NCBI GenBank assembly: GCA_963701445.1 | Contig: CAVPAM010000009.1 | Coordinates: 1 to 64,000 of the forward strand | DNA: 64,000 nucleotides | From: CAKZLS01 sp963701445 | Lineage (GTDB): Bacteria > Pseudomonadota > Alphaproteobacteria > Rhodospirillales > Defluviicoccaceae | Direction of reading: 5' to 3' | In this document: piece after piece, positions 9,120 to 17,899 of the stretch | How the letters are laid out: each line of letters begins with the position of its first letter | Numbering within the stretch: position 1 is the stretch's first letter | The notes under the pieces: generated by a model | What the model was told of the DNA's origin: nothing | The model's input: the letters and a program-made list of their open reading frames with translations, nothing else | Database searches by the model: none | Translations under genes and position numbers: made by a program

Positions 9120-9530
9120 GCCATTCGTCATTTCACAACCTTATAAGCACGATTAAGAAACGAGCACGTCGCAACGATGCGTTTTGTTGGCCTTGAAACA
9201 CGGCGAAAATAGCCGCTTTTGCTGTCAAGAACAACTTTCTGTAGACCTGAAATTGATCCGCACATAATATTTGTCAAAAGCACAATGAACTAGAGAATCG
9301 ACCCCACCGGAGATCGATTCCAGGGTTCGGCGGCAGTGCGCCGGACAATTCGGGGACTGGCATGGGCGTTGCGGCAACACCCATTGGCATGGCGGAGACC
9401 GCTCGGCGGCGAGTGGTGGGTCCTGACCTGTCGACGGATCCGCGCCCCACCGATCCTTCCCAATCCGGCTATCGATCTTTCACGCGTCTGTCTTCGATTC
9501 GCCCGCATCCATCATCGGGAGGCCTCGTCC
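9120..9530 (+). promoter_or_regulatory. AT-richer intergenic leader of the contractile injection operon
   Basis: 411 bp with no convincing gene. From 9120 to about 9300 the base composition is clearly more A+T-rich than the flanking genes, with stretches such as CATAATATTTGTC. CATAAT at 9263-9268 could serve as a -10 element, but I see no good -35, so the promoter is not assigned. The tract precedes a co-directional run of 18 genes with no other large gap, so it is the natural place for the operon promoter and its control. A GGGAGG ribosome-binding site for the sheath gene lies at 9518-9523. Confidence 0.4.
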
Positions 9531-11093
9531 ATGCCCGCGACCTTGAACTATCCCGGCGTCTATATTGAAGAAGTTCCGAGCGGCGTCCGAACCATTACCG
9601 GCGTCGCCACGTCCATCACCGCCTTTATCGGACGCGCCAAGCGCGGCCCCGTCAACAAGGCCATCACCATCACCAGCTACTCCGACTTCGAGCGCACCTT
9701 CGGCGGTCTGTGGGAGCAGGGCACGCTGGGCTTCGCGGTCCGCGATTTCTATCTGAACGGCGGGTCGACGGCGGTTGTCGTCCGGCTCTACCACCCCGCC
9801 GCCGGCCCCACGCCGCCGGCCAAGGCTCCCTTCACCTTCGCGCCGAACACCATCAAGTTGACGCTGGAGGCCGCCAACGAGGGCTCCTGGGGCAAGGGTC
9901 TGAAAGTAACGGTGGACGTGGAAGTCACCGACGCCGCCGCCGCCGATCTCGGCGTCGCCAAGGCGGATCTGTTCAATCTCACGGTCACCGACGCGGGCAC
10001 CGGCGCGGCGGAAACCCATCGCAACGTGACGGTGAAGGAAAGCCGCCGGCGCCTCGACCGGGTGCTGGAGCAGAACTCGGTACTGATCCGGTACGCCGGC
10101 ACGCTCGATCCATCGACCCCGCCCGCCTTCGCGGCCGGAACCGGAACCGCCGGTGACGCCTCGGATGGCGCGGATCTGACCAAGGCCGCCGACTTCACCC
10201 CGGCCAATGCCCAGACCAACAAGGCGGGGCTGTACGCGCTGGAGCAGGTGGACCTGTTCAATATGCTGGTGATCCCGCCCTACCAAGCCAGCGGCGACGT
10301 CGAGACGGCCCTGATCCAGGAGGCGGCGCAATACTGCGAGACACGGCGCGCCATGCTCCTCGTCGATTCGCCGACGGCCTGGAACACCGTGGAAAAGGCG
10401 GTGACCGACTTCAATTCGGGCAGCGATCCGATCAAGAGCCGCAGCCAGAACGCCATTCTGTACTTCCCGAGGCTCCGCCAGCCCAATCCGCTCAAGGACG
10501 GCGCCATGGAGACCTTCGCGGCGTCGGGCGCCGTCGCCGGCGTCATCGCCCGCACCGACAGCCGGCGGGGTGTCTGGAAGGCGCCCGCCGGCATCGACGC
10601 CAACATCGTCGGCGTGGACGGTTTCAGCGTGCCCCTCACCGACGGCGAAAACGGCCGCCTGAACCCGCTCGGCATCAACTGCCTGCGCGCCTTCCCCGCC
10701 GCCGGCCGCGTGGTCTGGGGCGCGCGCACCCTGCGCGGCGACGACCGCAACGCGTCGGAGTGGAAATACGTCCCCATCCGCCGGCTCGCGCTGTTCATCG
10801 AGGAAAGCCTGTACCGCGGCACCCAGTGGGTGGTTTTCGAGCCCAACGACGAGCCGCTGTGGGCGCAGATCCGTCTCAATCTGGGCGCCTTCATGCAGGG
10901 ACTGTTCCGCCAGGGCGCCTTCGAGGGAGCCAGTGCCCGCGAGGCCTATTTCGTCAAGTGCGACGCGGAAACCACCACCGCGACCGACCGGAACTTGGGC
11001 GTCGTCAATATCCTGGTGGGCTTCGCGCCGCTGAAGCCGGCCGAGTTCGTGGTCATCAAGATACAACAAATGGCCGGCCAAACGGCCGCGTGA
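9531..11093 (+). CDS. Contractile injection system sheath protein
   Basis: 520 residues, the contractile sheath subunit. The N-terminus, with YPGVYIEEVPSGVRTITGV followed by TSITAFIGRA, is the classic phage and eCIS sheath opening. The C-terminal domain (about 400-520) has the conserved GINCLRAFPAAGRVVWGARTL and the WVVFEPNDEPLWAQIR segment that makes the handshake beta-strands. Sheath subunits stack around the inner tube and shorten to drive it through the target membrane. The start at 9531 follows GGGAGG with 7-8 nt spacing; an earlier ATG at 9336 would add a non-homologous extension. It is the first gene of the operon and the only sheath gene, whereas Afp and PVC clusters carry several. 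Confidence 0.95.
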   Translation: MPATLNYPGVYIEEVPSGVRTITGVATSITAFIGRAKRGPVNKAITITSYSDFERTFGGLWEQGTLGFAVRDFYLNGGSTAVVVRLYHPAAGPTPPAKAPFTFAPNTIKLTLEAANEGSWGKGLKVTVDVEVTDAAAADLGVAKADLFNLTVTDAGTGAAETHRNVTVKESRRRLDRVLEQNSVLIRYAGTLDPSTPPAFAAGTGTAGDASDGADLTKAADFTPANAQTNKAGLYALEQVDLFNMLVIPPYQASGDVETALIQEAAQYCETRRAMLLVDSPTAWNTVEKAVTDFNSGSDPIKSRSQNAILYFPRLRQPNPLKDGAMETFAASGAVAGVIARTDSRRGVWKAPAGIDANIVGVDGFSVPLTDGENGRLNPLGINCLRAFPAAGRVVWGARTLRGDDRNASEWKYVPIRRLALFIEESLYRGTQWVVFEPNDEPLWAQIRLNLGAFMQGLFRQGAFEGASAREAYFVKCDAETTTATDRNLGVVNILVGFAPLKPAEFVVIKIQQMAGQTAA

Positions 11094-11103
11094 GGAGACG
11101 TCG

Positions 11104-11628
11104 ATGGCACAGTTCAGCGTCAACACCCACCGCTTCGACCCTTATAAGAATTTCAAGTTCCGGGTCCGGTGGGACGGCCGCTACGTGGCCGGGGTCAGCA
11201 AGGTCAGCGCCCTCAGCCGCACCACCGAAGTGGTGACCCACCGCGAGGGCGGCGACCCGAGTTCCAGCCGCAAGTCGCCCGGGCGCACCGAGTACGAGGC
11301 GATCACCCTGGAGCGCGGCGTCACCCACGACCGCGAGTTCGAGCAGTGGGCCAACAAGGTCTGGAACTTCGGTTCCGGGCTGGGTTCCGAGGTCTCGCTC
11401 AAGGATTTCCGCAAGGACCTCATCGTCGAGCTGTACAACGAGGCCGGACAGTTGGCCATCGCCTACAAGATCTATCGCTGCTGGCCGTCGGAATTCCAAT
11501 CCCTGCCGGAATTGGACGCCAACGGCAACGCGGTGGCGATCCAGACCCTCAAGCTCGAAAACGAGGGCTGGGAGCGCGACTACGAAGTGGCGGAGCCGAC
11601 GGAGCCGACCTTTACCGAACCGAGCTGA
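11104..11628 (+). CDS. Contractile injection system inner tube protein (T4 gp19-like)
   Basis: 174 residues, the Hcp/gp19-fold tube subunit. Diagnostic segments are the N-terminal DPYKNFKFRVRWDGRYVAGVS, the central REGGDPSSSRKSPGRTEYEAITLERGVTHD pattern and YRCWPSEFQSLPELDANGNAVAIQ near the C-terminus. These tubes form the rigid inner needle and the lumen that holds cargo in eCIS particles. It follows the sheath gene by 10 bp, the usual sheath-tube order. Confidence 0.93.
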   Translation: MAQFSVNTHRFDPYKNFKFRVRWDGRYVAGVSKVSALSRTTEVVTHREGGDPSSSRKSPGRTEYEAITLERGVTHDREFEQWANKVWNFGSGLGSEVSLKDFRKDLIVELYNEAGQLAIAYKIYRCWPSEFQSLPELDANGNAVAIQTLKLENEGWERDYEVAEPTEPTFTEPS

Positions 11629-11632
11629 ACCC

Positions 11633-12358
11633 ATGCAAGCCCTCGACGGCCAACAGCTGGTTCGCGCGTGGGAGGTGGGCCGGGGCCGGCATCCCGTGGA
11701 ACGCGCTCTCACCCTGCTCGCGGCGGCGACGCCGGAGGCGGACAGCGCCGAGTTCGCCCACTGGCCGCTGGGCCGGCGCGACGCCGCCCTGCTGGCGGTT
11801 CGCGAGGCGACCCTGGGACCGTCGATGGACGTCCATGCCCACTGCCCGGCCTGCGCGGAAGAGATCGAGTTCAGCCTGAATTCGGCCGACATCGTCACCC
11901 GGCACACCCTCGACGCGGCCGCGCCCATGCTGGACATGGACGACGGCAACGGTCGCCGCTGGCGGTTCCGCGTCCCCACCAGCGCCGACCTGCTCGCGGC
12001 GGCGCCGGCGGGTTCGGTGAGCGATGCCCGCGATCTCTTGGTCCGGCGCTGTCTGGTGAGCGGCCCCGCCGCCGGCATCGACCCGCCCGAGGACGTGCTC
12101 GCGGCATTGCCGGAACGCATGGCGGAAGCGGACCCGGACGCCGAGGTGCTGCTGGATCTGAGTTGCCCCGCGTGCGGGCACGGCTGGCAGGCCGATCTCG
12201 ACGTGGCGGCCTTCTTCTGGACCGAGGTGGACGGCGAGGCCCGGCGGCTGCTTCGCGACGTTCACGTGCTGGCGGGGGCGTATGGTTGGCGGGAGGCGGA
12301 CATCCTCGCCATGAACCCGGCGCGCCGGGGGATCTACCTGGAGATGGTGCTGGGATGA
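11633..12358 (+). CDS. T4 gp26-like baseplate protein with two CxxC zinc-ribbon motifs
   Basis: 241 residues. Two Cys pairs, HCPACAEEIEF (about 66-76) and SCPACGHGW (about 176-184), are spaced to form one Zn-ribbon-like knuckle. The region around RRWRFRVPTSADLLA and the C-terminal GWREADILAMNPARRGIYLEMV agree with the T4 bacteriophage baseplate protein family (gp26-like) seen in many eCIS and phage clusters, where it helps build the baseplate. The metal binding is inferred from the motifs. The start lies 4 bp after the tube stop, and the gene overlaps the next by ATGA. Confidence 0.75.
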   Translation: MQALDGQQLVRAWEVGRGRHPVERALTLLAAATPEADSAEFAHWPLGRRDAALLAVREATLGPSMDVHAHCPACAEEIEFSLNSADIVTRHTLDAAAPMLDMDDGNGRRWRFRVPTSADLLAAAPAGSVSDARDLLVRRCLVSGPAAGIDPPEDVLAALPERMAEADPDAEVLLDLSCPACGHGWQADLDVAAFFWTEVDGEARRLLRDVHVLAGAYGWREADILAMNPARRGIYLEMVLG

Positions 12359-13080
12359 GCGATTTTCTGACCCGGCTCGCCCAGCGCGCGGTGGGAAGCC
12401 AGAGCGGCCTCGAGCCGGTGCGGGAACCGGTGTTTCCGGCCAACAGCCCCGTCGATCCGGGGGGCGAAGGTTTCGCCGCCGCCCCGCCACCGCCCGCGGC
12501 GGCCGTTGCCCTTCCCGCCGGCGACGAACCCGCGCGGCCCGCGCCGCGTGACGTTCCCGAGGGAGCGGCGGTGCCTCCGGCCCGGCCCTCCGGCTCCCAG
12601 CGACGCGAAACCGAGGCGCCGACGGCGGCGGCGGAGCGGCGGTCAGGCTTGCAACAGGCCGATCCGGTCACGCCGTCACCACCCGCCGAACGGGCCGGCG
12701 CGACCTCGCGGCTCCAGAATCCCAACACCCCGCCCGCCGCCAATCGCGGCCAGCGGTCGCGACCCGACCCGGATCCAAGTCCGCCGAAAGCGAAACCCCT
12801 GACCGCCGCGCGGGTCGAGACACAGCCGCCGCCGCGCCGGTCGACAAAACAAGCCGTTTCGATACCTTCGCCGCTCTCGCCGTCGCCGCGCGCCGTCCCG
12901 CCCGCGCCTGTCCAACAGGCGCCGACCGCGCCGGCGCCCGTGACGGTGCGCATCGGCCGCGTCGACGTCCGGGCCAATATCGCGCCGGCGCCCCCCGCCC
13001 CGGCTCCGCTCAAGCCCGAGCGAAAACCCGCCCTCGGCCTCGCCGAGTATCTCGATCGGCGCACTGGAGGCCGGCGATGA
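12355..13080 (+). CDS. Pro/Ala-rich disordered eCIS protein
   Basis: 241 residues, about two thirds low-complexity Pro, Ala, Arg and Ser and predicted to be disordered. Only the ends look ordered: MSDFLTRLAQRAVG at the start, and near the C-terminus VTVRIGRVDVRA (about 196-207) followed by LGLAEYLDRRTGG. From memory, proteins with this tail motif recur next to DUF4255 genes in phage-tail-like clusters; function unknown. It overlaps both neighbours by 4 bp (ATGA), suggesting translational coupling and a structural or assembly role. A scaffold or measuring role is possible but unproven. Confidence 0.7.
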   Translation: MSDFLTRLAQRAVGSQSGLEPVREPVFPANSPVDPGGEGFAAAPPPPAAAVALPAGDEPARPAPRDVPEGAAVPPARPSGSQRRETEAPTAAAERRSGLQQADPVTPSPPAERAGATSRLQNPNTPPAANRGQRSRPDPDPSPPKAKPLTAARVETQPPPRRSTKQAVSIPSPLSPSPRAVPPAPVQQAPTAPAPVTVRIGRVDVRANIAPAPPAPAPLKPERKPALGLAEYLDRRTGGRR

Positions 13081-14321
13081 CCGCCGAACTCGCCATCGCC
13101 ACCGCCACCACGGCGCTTGGACAGATGCTGCAGGAAGCGGTGGGCGCGGCGATTTCGGGCGCGACCGTGACCAAGGTGCGCCCGACCGCCGGCGGCGCCG
13201 GCCTGCCCAGCCTGGGCGTCAACGTGTTTCTCTATCAGGTGGCGCCGAACGCGGCGGCCCGCGCCCTGGATACCCCCACGCGCGACGCGTCCGGCGACAC
13301 CCGCCGGAAACCCGCCACCGGCCTCAACCTGCACTATCTTCTCTCGTTCTACGGCAACGACGCGCTGATGGAGCCGCAACGCCTTCTGGGAGTGGTCGTC
13401 GGCACCCTGCACAGCCGGCCACTGCTGACCCGCAAGCTGATCCGCGACACCATCGCCAACCCCCAGTTCGGTTTTCTCGCGGGATCCGACCTCGCGGAGC
13501 AGGCCGAACTCGTGCGCTTTACTCCCGAACCCATGACCCTCGACGAGTTGAGCAAGCTGTGGTCGGTGTTCTTTCAGACACCCTACAACCTCTCGGCGGC
13601 CTATCAGGGCTCGGTGGTCATGGTGGAAAGCGACGAAACGCCGTCGCCGGCGCTGCCGGTGCGGACCCGCAATCTCTACGTGCTCCCCATAAACCGGCCG
13701 AGCATCGACCGCGCCGTCGACGCGGCCAATCCATCGGCGCCGGTGGTGACGGGAAGCGTTATCGCGATCATCGGCAACAACCTCGTGGGCCGGACGACGG
13801 TGGTCCGGATCGGAGGCGTGACAATCGCTCCCGGCAAGACCGAGCCGGAGCGCATCGAGCTCGCGGTGCCGACCGCGCTGCCCACCGACCTGCGCGCCGG
13901 CGCCCTCGGTGTCGTCGTCGAGCATCCGGTCGACATGGGAACGCCGCCGGTGCCGCACACCGGGTTGTCGTCGAACGTGGCGCCGCTTGTTTTGCACCCA
14001 CGCGTGACGTCGCCGAGCGTCTTCGGGGTGACCGGGACGGGAAGCAATCCGCGCGACGCCACCGTCAGGGTCCCGGTGTCGCCGACCGTCGGCGCCAGCC
14101 AACGGGTCGAACTGCTGCTCAACGAGACGACGGCCACCGCGCCGAAGGCCTATTCATTCGCCGCCGTCGAGCGTCCCGCCGACGCGGACAGCTTGGATAT
14201 TCCGGTAACGGCGGTGAAGGCCGCGACCTACCTCCTCCGCCTGCGGGTGGATGGCGCGGACAGTCCCCTCGACCTCGACCCCGCCAGCCCCGCCTTCGGT
14301 CCGACGGTGACGATCCCATGA
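13077..14321 (+). CDS. DUF4255 (Pvc16/Afp16-like) tail-terminator/cap protein
   Basis: 414 residues. The N-terminal about 190 residues form the Pvc16 N-terminal domain (DUF4255), with VNVFLYQVAPNAA, TGLNLHYLLSFYGND, LVRFTPEPMTLDELSKLWSVFFQTPY and LSAAYQGSVVMVE. In PVC and Afp particles this protein caps the tube and sheath and sets the tail end. The C-terminal half contains an IPT/TIG-like immunoglobulin region (VIAIIGNNLVGRTTVVRIGG) and further beta-rich sequence. It overlaps the ATPase gene by 4 bp. Confidence 0.88.
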   Translation: MTAELAIATATTALGQMLQEAVGAAISGATVTKVRPTAGGAGLPSLGVNVFLYQVAPNAAARALDTPTRDASGDTRRKPATGLNLHYLLSFYGNDALMEPQRLLGVVVGTLHSRPLLTRKLIRDTIANPQFGFLAGSDLAEQAELVRFTPEPMTLDELSKLWSVFFQTPYNLSAAYQGSVVMVESDETPSPALPVRTRNLYVLPINRPSIDRAVDAANPSAPVVTGSVIAIIGNNLVGRTTVVRIGGVTIAPGKTEPERIELAVPTALPTDLRAGALGVVVEHPVDMGTPPVPHTGLSSNVAPLVLHPRVTSPSVFGVTGTGSNPRDATVRVPVSPTVGASQRVELLLNETTATAPKAYSFAAVERPADADSLDIPVTAVKAATYLLRLRVDGADSPLDLDPASPAFGPTVTIP

Positions 14322-16294
14322 CCGCCACCGCCTTCCAGGCATGGCTCGACGCCAATCATCGGTTCCTGACCGCCCACCTGAGGCGGATCGAAGCCCTGTT
14401 GGGCAACGACGCGGAGGCGGCGGCGCGGCTTGAACGGGACGCGGCGGAAGTGGCCGCCGATGCCGGCGACCTGCCGCCGGCGCTGCGGGTGCTCGCCGGC
14501 GTTTTCGGCCTGACGCCGTTCGAGCGCGATGTCCTGGTGGCGTGCGCCGGCGCCGAACTCGACGCCGGCATCGCCGCCGCCATCGCGGAGGCCCAGGGGC
14601 ACGGCGGAACGCCCGCCATGAGCTTCAGCCTCGCCCTCGCCCGCTTTCCCGACGCCCACTGGACGGCCTTGACGCCGGAGGCGCCGCTGCGCTTCTGGGA
14701 TCTGGTCCGCGTCGACGACGGCGGGGCGCTCGCTCGCGGCGCGCTCCGCATCGACGAACGCATCCTTCATTACCTCACCGGCGTCGGACAGTTCGACCGG
14801 CGGTTGATGGCCATGGTCCGGCCGTTGCCGCCGGCGGATTCCCTGCCCCCCAGCCAGGAGGACGCCGCGACCGCGCTCGCCGGTATCTGGTCCGGCGGCG
14901 GCGGCGAGGCGGAACCGCCCGTTGCCCTGTTGGCTGGCCGCGACCGGAGAGTGGTGGCGGACGTGTTCGCCGCCGCCGCCGCCGGGGCCGGATTGATGGG
15001 CTTCCAACTGCGGGCCGCCGAGATTCCCGCCGCGCCCGAGGCGCGCGATTTGTTCGAGCGGCTGTGGCGGCGGGAATGCGCGCTGAGCCCGGTGGCGTTG
15101 CTGATCGACCGGGGCGACGACGAGGCGCCGACGCCGTCCGTCGCGCATTTCGTGGACGCCATCGGCGGCCTCGTGGCCATCGCCGCGGATCGGTCGCCGA
15201 CGGACATCGCGCGGCCGTGCGTCCGCGTCGACGTGGGGCATCCCTCCGCCGGCGAGCAGGAGGACCTGTGGCGGCGAACGCTCGGGTCGAATGCCGAATC
15301 GCTCAACGGCGGCCTCGACCGCGTCCTCGGCCAGTTCGATTTCTCGAGCGCGCAGATCAGGGCCGTGGGCGCGGCCGTCGCCGCCAACGACGCCAACGCC
15401 GCGGGCAACGGCGCGCGGGCTCTCACGGACGGCGAACTGTGGGACGCGTGCCGCCGCCAGAGCCGGCCCGATTTCGGACGCCTGGCGCTGCGCATCGAGA
15501 CCAAGGCGACATTCGAGGACCTCGTGGTTCCGCCGACGCAGCTTGCCACGCTTCGCCAGATCGCCGCCGCGGTCCGCCACCGCCGCACCGTCCTCGAGCG
15601 CTGGGGCTTCGCGGAGAAGTCCGCCCGCGGCCTCGGCCTGGGCGCGCTGTTCTCGGGACCGAGCGGCACCGGCAAGACCATGGCGGCGGAAGCCCTCGCC
15701 CGCGAGCTGTCCCTCGATCTCTACCGCGTCGACCTCTCGGAAGTGATCAGCAAGTACATCGGCGAGACCGAGAAGAACCTGTCGCGGATCTTCGACGCGG
15801 CGGAGCGCGGCGGCGCGGTGCTGCTGTTCGACGAGGCCGACGCGCTGTTCGGCAAGCGCACCGAACTGCGCGACAGTCACGACCGCTACGCCAACCAGGA
15901 GGTGGCCTATCTGCTGCAGCGCATGGAGGATTATCGCGGGCTCGCCATCCTCACCACCAACATGCGCGACTCGCTGGACGCCGCCTTCCTGCGGCGGATC
16001 CGGTTCATGGTGCATTTCCCGTTCCCGGACGCCGCGCTGCGGCGGCACATCTGGGCGCGGATTTTCCCCGGGGAAACGCCCACCGAGGGGCTCGACATGG
16101 ACCGTCTCGCCCGCCTCAACGTCTCCGGCGGGCATATTCGCAACATCGCGCTCGCGGCCGCCTTCCTCGCCGCCGACGACGGCGGGTCGGTGCGCATGGA
16201 ACACATCCGCAGGGCCGCCGAAAGCGAGTACGCGAAGCTGGACCGGAGCCTCACCGAGGCCGAGGTGGGAGGATGGCCGAATGCCCGGACCTGA
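14318..16294 (+). CDS. eCIS-associated AAA+ ATPase (Afp15/Pvc15-like)
   Basis: 658 residues with a degenerate N-terminal half and a strong C-terminal AAA+ module. Walker A is GPSGTGKT (about 447-454) and Walker B is LLFDEADALFG (about 500-510). Sensor 1 is LTTN near 545 and Arg fingers lie in FLRRIRFMVHF. Homologues are a core eCIS component needed for particle assembly or cargo loading. It follows the cap gene, overlaps it by 4 bp and overlaps the next small gene by 14 bp. Confidence 0.93.
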   Translation: MTATAFQAWLDANHRFLTAHLRRIEALLGNDAEAAARLERDAAEVAADAGDLPPALRVLAGVFGLTPFERDVLVACAGAELDAGIAAAIAEAQGHGGTPAMSFSLALARFPDAHWTALTPEAPLRFWDLVRVDDGGALARGALRIDERILHYLTGVGQFDRRLMAMVRPLPPADSLPPSQEDAATALAGIWSGGGGEAEPPVALLAGRDRRVVADVFAAAAAGAGLMGFQLRAAEIPAAPEARDLFERLWRRECALSPVALLIDRGDDEAPTPSVAHFVDAIGGLVAIAADRSPTDIARPCVRVDVGHPSAGEQEDLWRRTLGSNAESLNGGLDRVLGQFDFSSAQIRAVGAAVAANDANAAGNGARALTDGELWDACRRQSRPDFGRLALRIETKATFEDLVVPPTQLATLRQIAAAVRHRRTVLERWGFAEKSARGLGLGALFSGPSGTGKTMAAEALARELSLDLYRVDLSEVISKYIGETEKNLSRIFDAAERGGAVLLFDEADALFGKRTELRDSHDRYANQEVAYLLQRMEDYRGLAILTTNMRDSLDAAFLRRIRFMVHFPFPDAALRRHIWARIFPGETPTEGLDMDRLARLNVSGGHIRNIALAAAFLAADDGGSVRMEHIRRAAESEYAKLDRSLTEAEVGGWPNART

Positions 16295-16574
16295 GCATCC
16301 GAATCCGGCCGGGCGGCCCCCGGTGAGCGTCGAGATCGACGAGCTGGTGCTCCACGGCTTTCCATGGGCACAGCGCGACGCCATCGCCGCCGCGTTCGGC
16401 GACCGCCTCGTGGAATTGATCCGCGAGCACGGCGCGCCGGCGGGGGCGTCCAATCTGGCCACGGCCGGTCTCGACGCCGGGGCATTCACCGTGAACGCGG
16501 GAGCGGCGCCGGCCGCCGTCGGCCGCGCGGCGGCGGAGTCCGTGTATCGGACCATTCGCGGGGGAGACCGGTAA
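16281..16574 (+). CDS. Small conserved eCIS-associated protein
   Basis: 97 residues. The recognisable core is VSVEIDELVLHGFPWAQRDA, an opening I remember from small genes in eCIS and type VI-like clusters, followed by an Ala-rich helical tail. There are no known catalytic motifs and no membrane segment. Its position between the ATPase and the DUF4157 gene, overlapping both, suggests assembly or cargo-loading help. Function unknown. Confidence 0.65.
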   Translation: MPGPEHPNPAGRPPVSVEIDELVLHGFPWAQRDAIAAAFGDRLVELIREHGAPAGASNLATAGLDAGAFTVNAGAAPAAVGRAAAESVYRTIRGGDR

Positions 16575-17899
16575 TGCTTCGACACGCGCCCGCCACCATC
16601 GCCAAGGCCCCGTCGTCCGTCATCGGCGGTGGCGGCGCGCCCGCTCGGCCCGCCCACCGGCGAGAGAGCCCCGCCGGGCCGGTTCACCATCGCTTCGGGC
16701 ACACGCCGTCCGCCCCCCGGCGGAAAGCCGGAATTGGCCAGGCCGGCGACGCCTTCGAGCGCCAGGCCGACCGCGTCGCCGACGCGGTGGTCGGCGGCGC
16801 CGGCGCGGGCAAAGTCTTCGAGCCGGGCCACGGATCGGCGCCGATGCTGCAACGGCAGGAGGACGGAGCGCCGGCCAAGGAAAAGAAGCCGGGCGACGCC
16901 GACAAATACAAGGAAGCCGCGAAAAAGGCCGGCGAGGCCTTTCTCGAAACCGACGTGGGCAAGGAGCTCAAGAAAAAGGCCGAGACCCTCGGCAAGGACT
17001 TCATCGCCAGCCTTTCGGGCAAGATCATGACCGGTACGGCCGTCACCGGCGCGGTCGCGGCGGTCATCGCCACCAACTCCGAACTGCCCGTCGGCATTCC
17101 GGAGATCCCGCTGGACGTGCTCCATCCCGGCTTGAAGATGAAGCTCACGTACGAGGGACCGGTGCGCAACCCTTCCAAGGTCATGGTCGGATTCTCGGTT
17201 CCGCTCGGCCGCGACAAGCCGGCACCGAAGAAAAAGACGGTCTCCAAGGCCGAGCAGTTCCGCCAGGAAACCGCGCGCATGAACAAGGAGCAGAACGATT
17301 TCCGCCAAGGCCTGAAATCGCCGGAGGAGCGGCAAAAGGAGGACGACGCGTTCTGGCGGGCCTACTGGGGCGGCATGAACAAGTACGGGCTCAAGCCGCT
17401 CGGCGTTCCCGGCCTCGATGAAAAGGAAAAGCCCGATCTTCTGAAGATGCGGAGAAAGCCGGAGAACGGAGCCACCGATGCCCCCCGCGTTCCATTCTCC
17501 GTTCCGGAGACGTTGAGCCGCCCCGGCCGGCCGCTGGACGACGGTGTCCGGACGTTGATGCGGCGCCGGCTCGGCGTCGATTTCGGGCATGTGCGCGTTC
17601 ACGCCGACGCCAAGGCCGGCCGCTCGGCGCGCGGCATCGCCGCCCAGGCCTACACCGCCGGTCATCACGTGGTGTTCGGGGCCGGCCGCTATCAGCCCCG
17701 CACCGATGCCGGCCAGCGGCTGATCGCCCACGAGCTGACCCATGTCCTGCAACAGGCGGGCGTGCGCCCCGTGGCCCGGTCCGACGCACCGCCGGCGATG
17801 GCGCGGGGGACCGTCGAACCGGCGGCCGGCGGCGGCAACCGGCCCGAGGCCGCGGCGGCCGCCACGAATGCGGGCGCCGCCGGAGGAACCGGATCATGA
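16574..17899 (+). CDS. DUF4157 (eCIS core domain) protein, candidate cargo
   Basis: 441 residues. The DUF4157 domain lies near the C-terminus (about 325-395): LGVDFGHVRVHADAKAG, AAQAYTAGHHVVFGAGRY, then LIAHELTHVLQQ. HELTH fits the HExxH zinc-protease pattern. The N-terminal part has a Lys-rich amphipathic region (about 95-145), a hydrophobic stretch (IMTGTAVTGAVAAVIAT) and a charged middle. DUF4157 proteins are strongly tied to eCIS loci and are discussed as effectors or as peptidases that process them. It overlaps the ATPase-side small gene and the following hub gene, so it is made with the particle. Confidence 0.85.
   Translation: MLRHAPATIAKAPSSVIGGGGAPARPAHRRESPAGPVHHRFGHTPSAPRRKAGIGQAGDAFERQADRVADAVVGGAGAGKVFEPGHGSAPMLQRQEDGAPAKEKKPGDADKYKEAAKKAGEAFLETDVGKELKKKAETLGKDFIASLSGKIMTGTAVTGAVAAVIATNSELPVGIPEIPLDVLHPGLKMKLTYEGPVRNPSKVMVGFSVPLGRDKPAPKKKTVSKAEQFRQETARMNKEQNDFRQGLKSPEERQKEDDAFWRAYWGGMNKYGLKPLGVPGLDEKEKPDLLKMRRKPENGATDAPRVPFSVPETLSRPGRPLDDGVRTLMRRRLGVDFGHVRVHADAKAGRSARGIAAQAYTAGHHVVFGAGRYQPRTDAGQRLIAHELTHVLQQAGVRPVARSDAPPAMARGTVEPAAGGGNRPEAAAAATNAGAAGGTGS

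Noticed and set aside
14228..17752. Open frame of about 1170 codons antisense to the ATPase and DUF4157 genes
   Set aside because: It crosses three well-supported plus-strand genes and has no recognisable domains.
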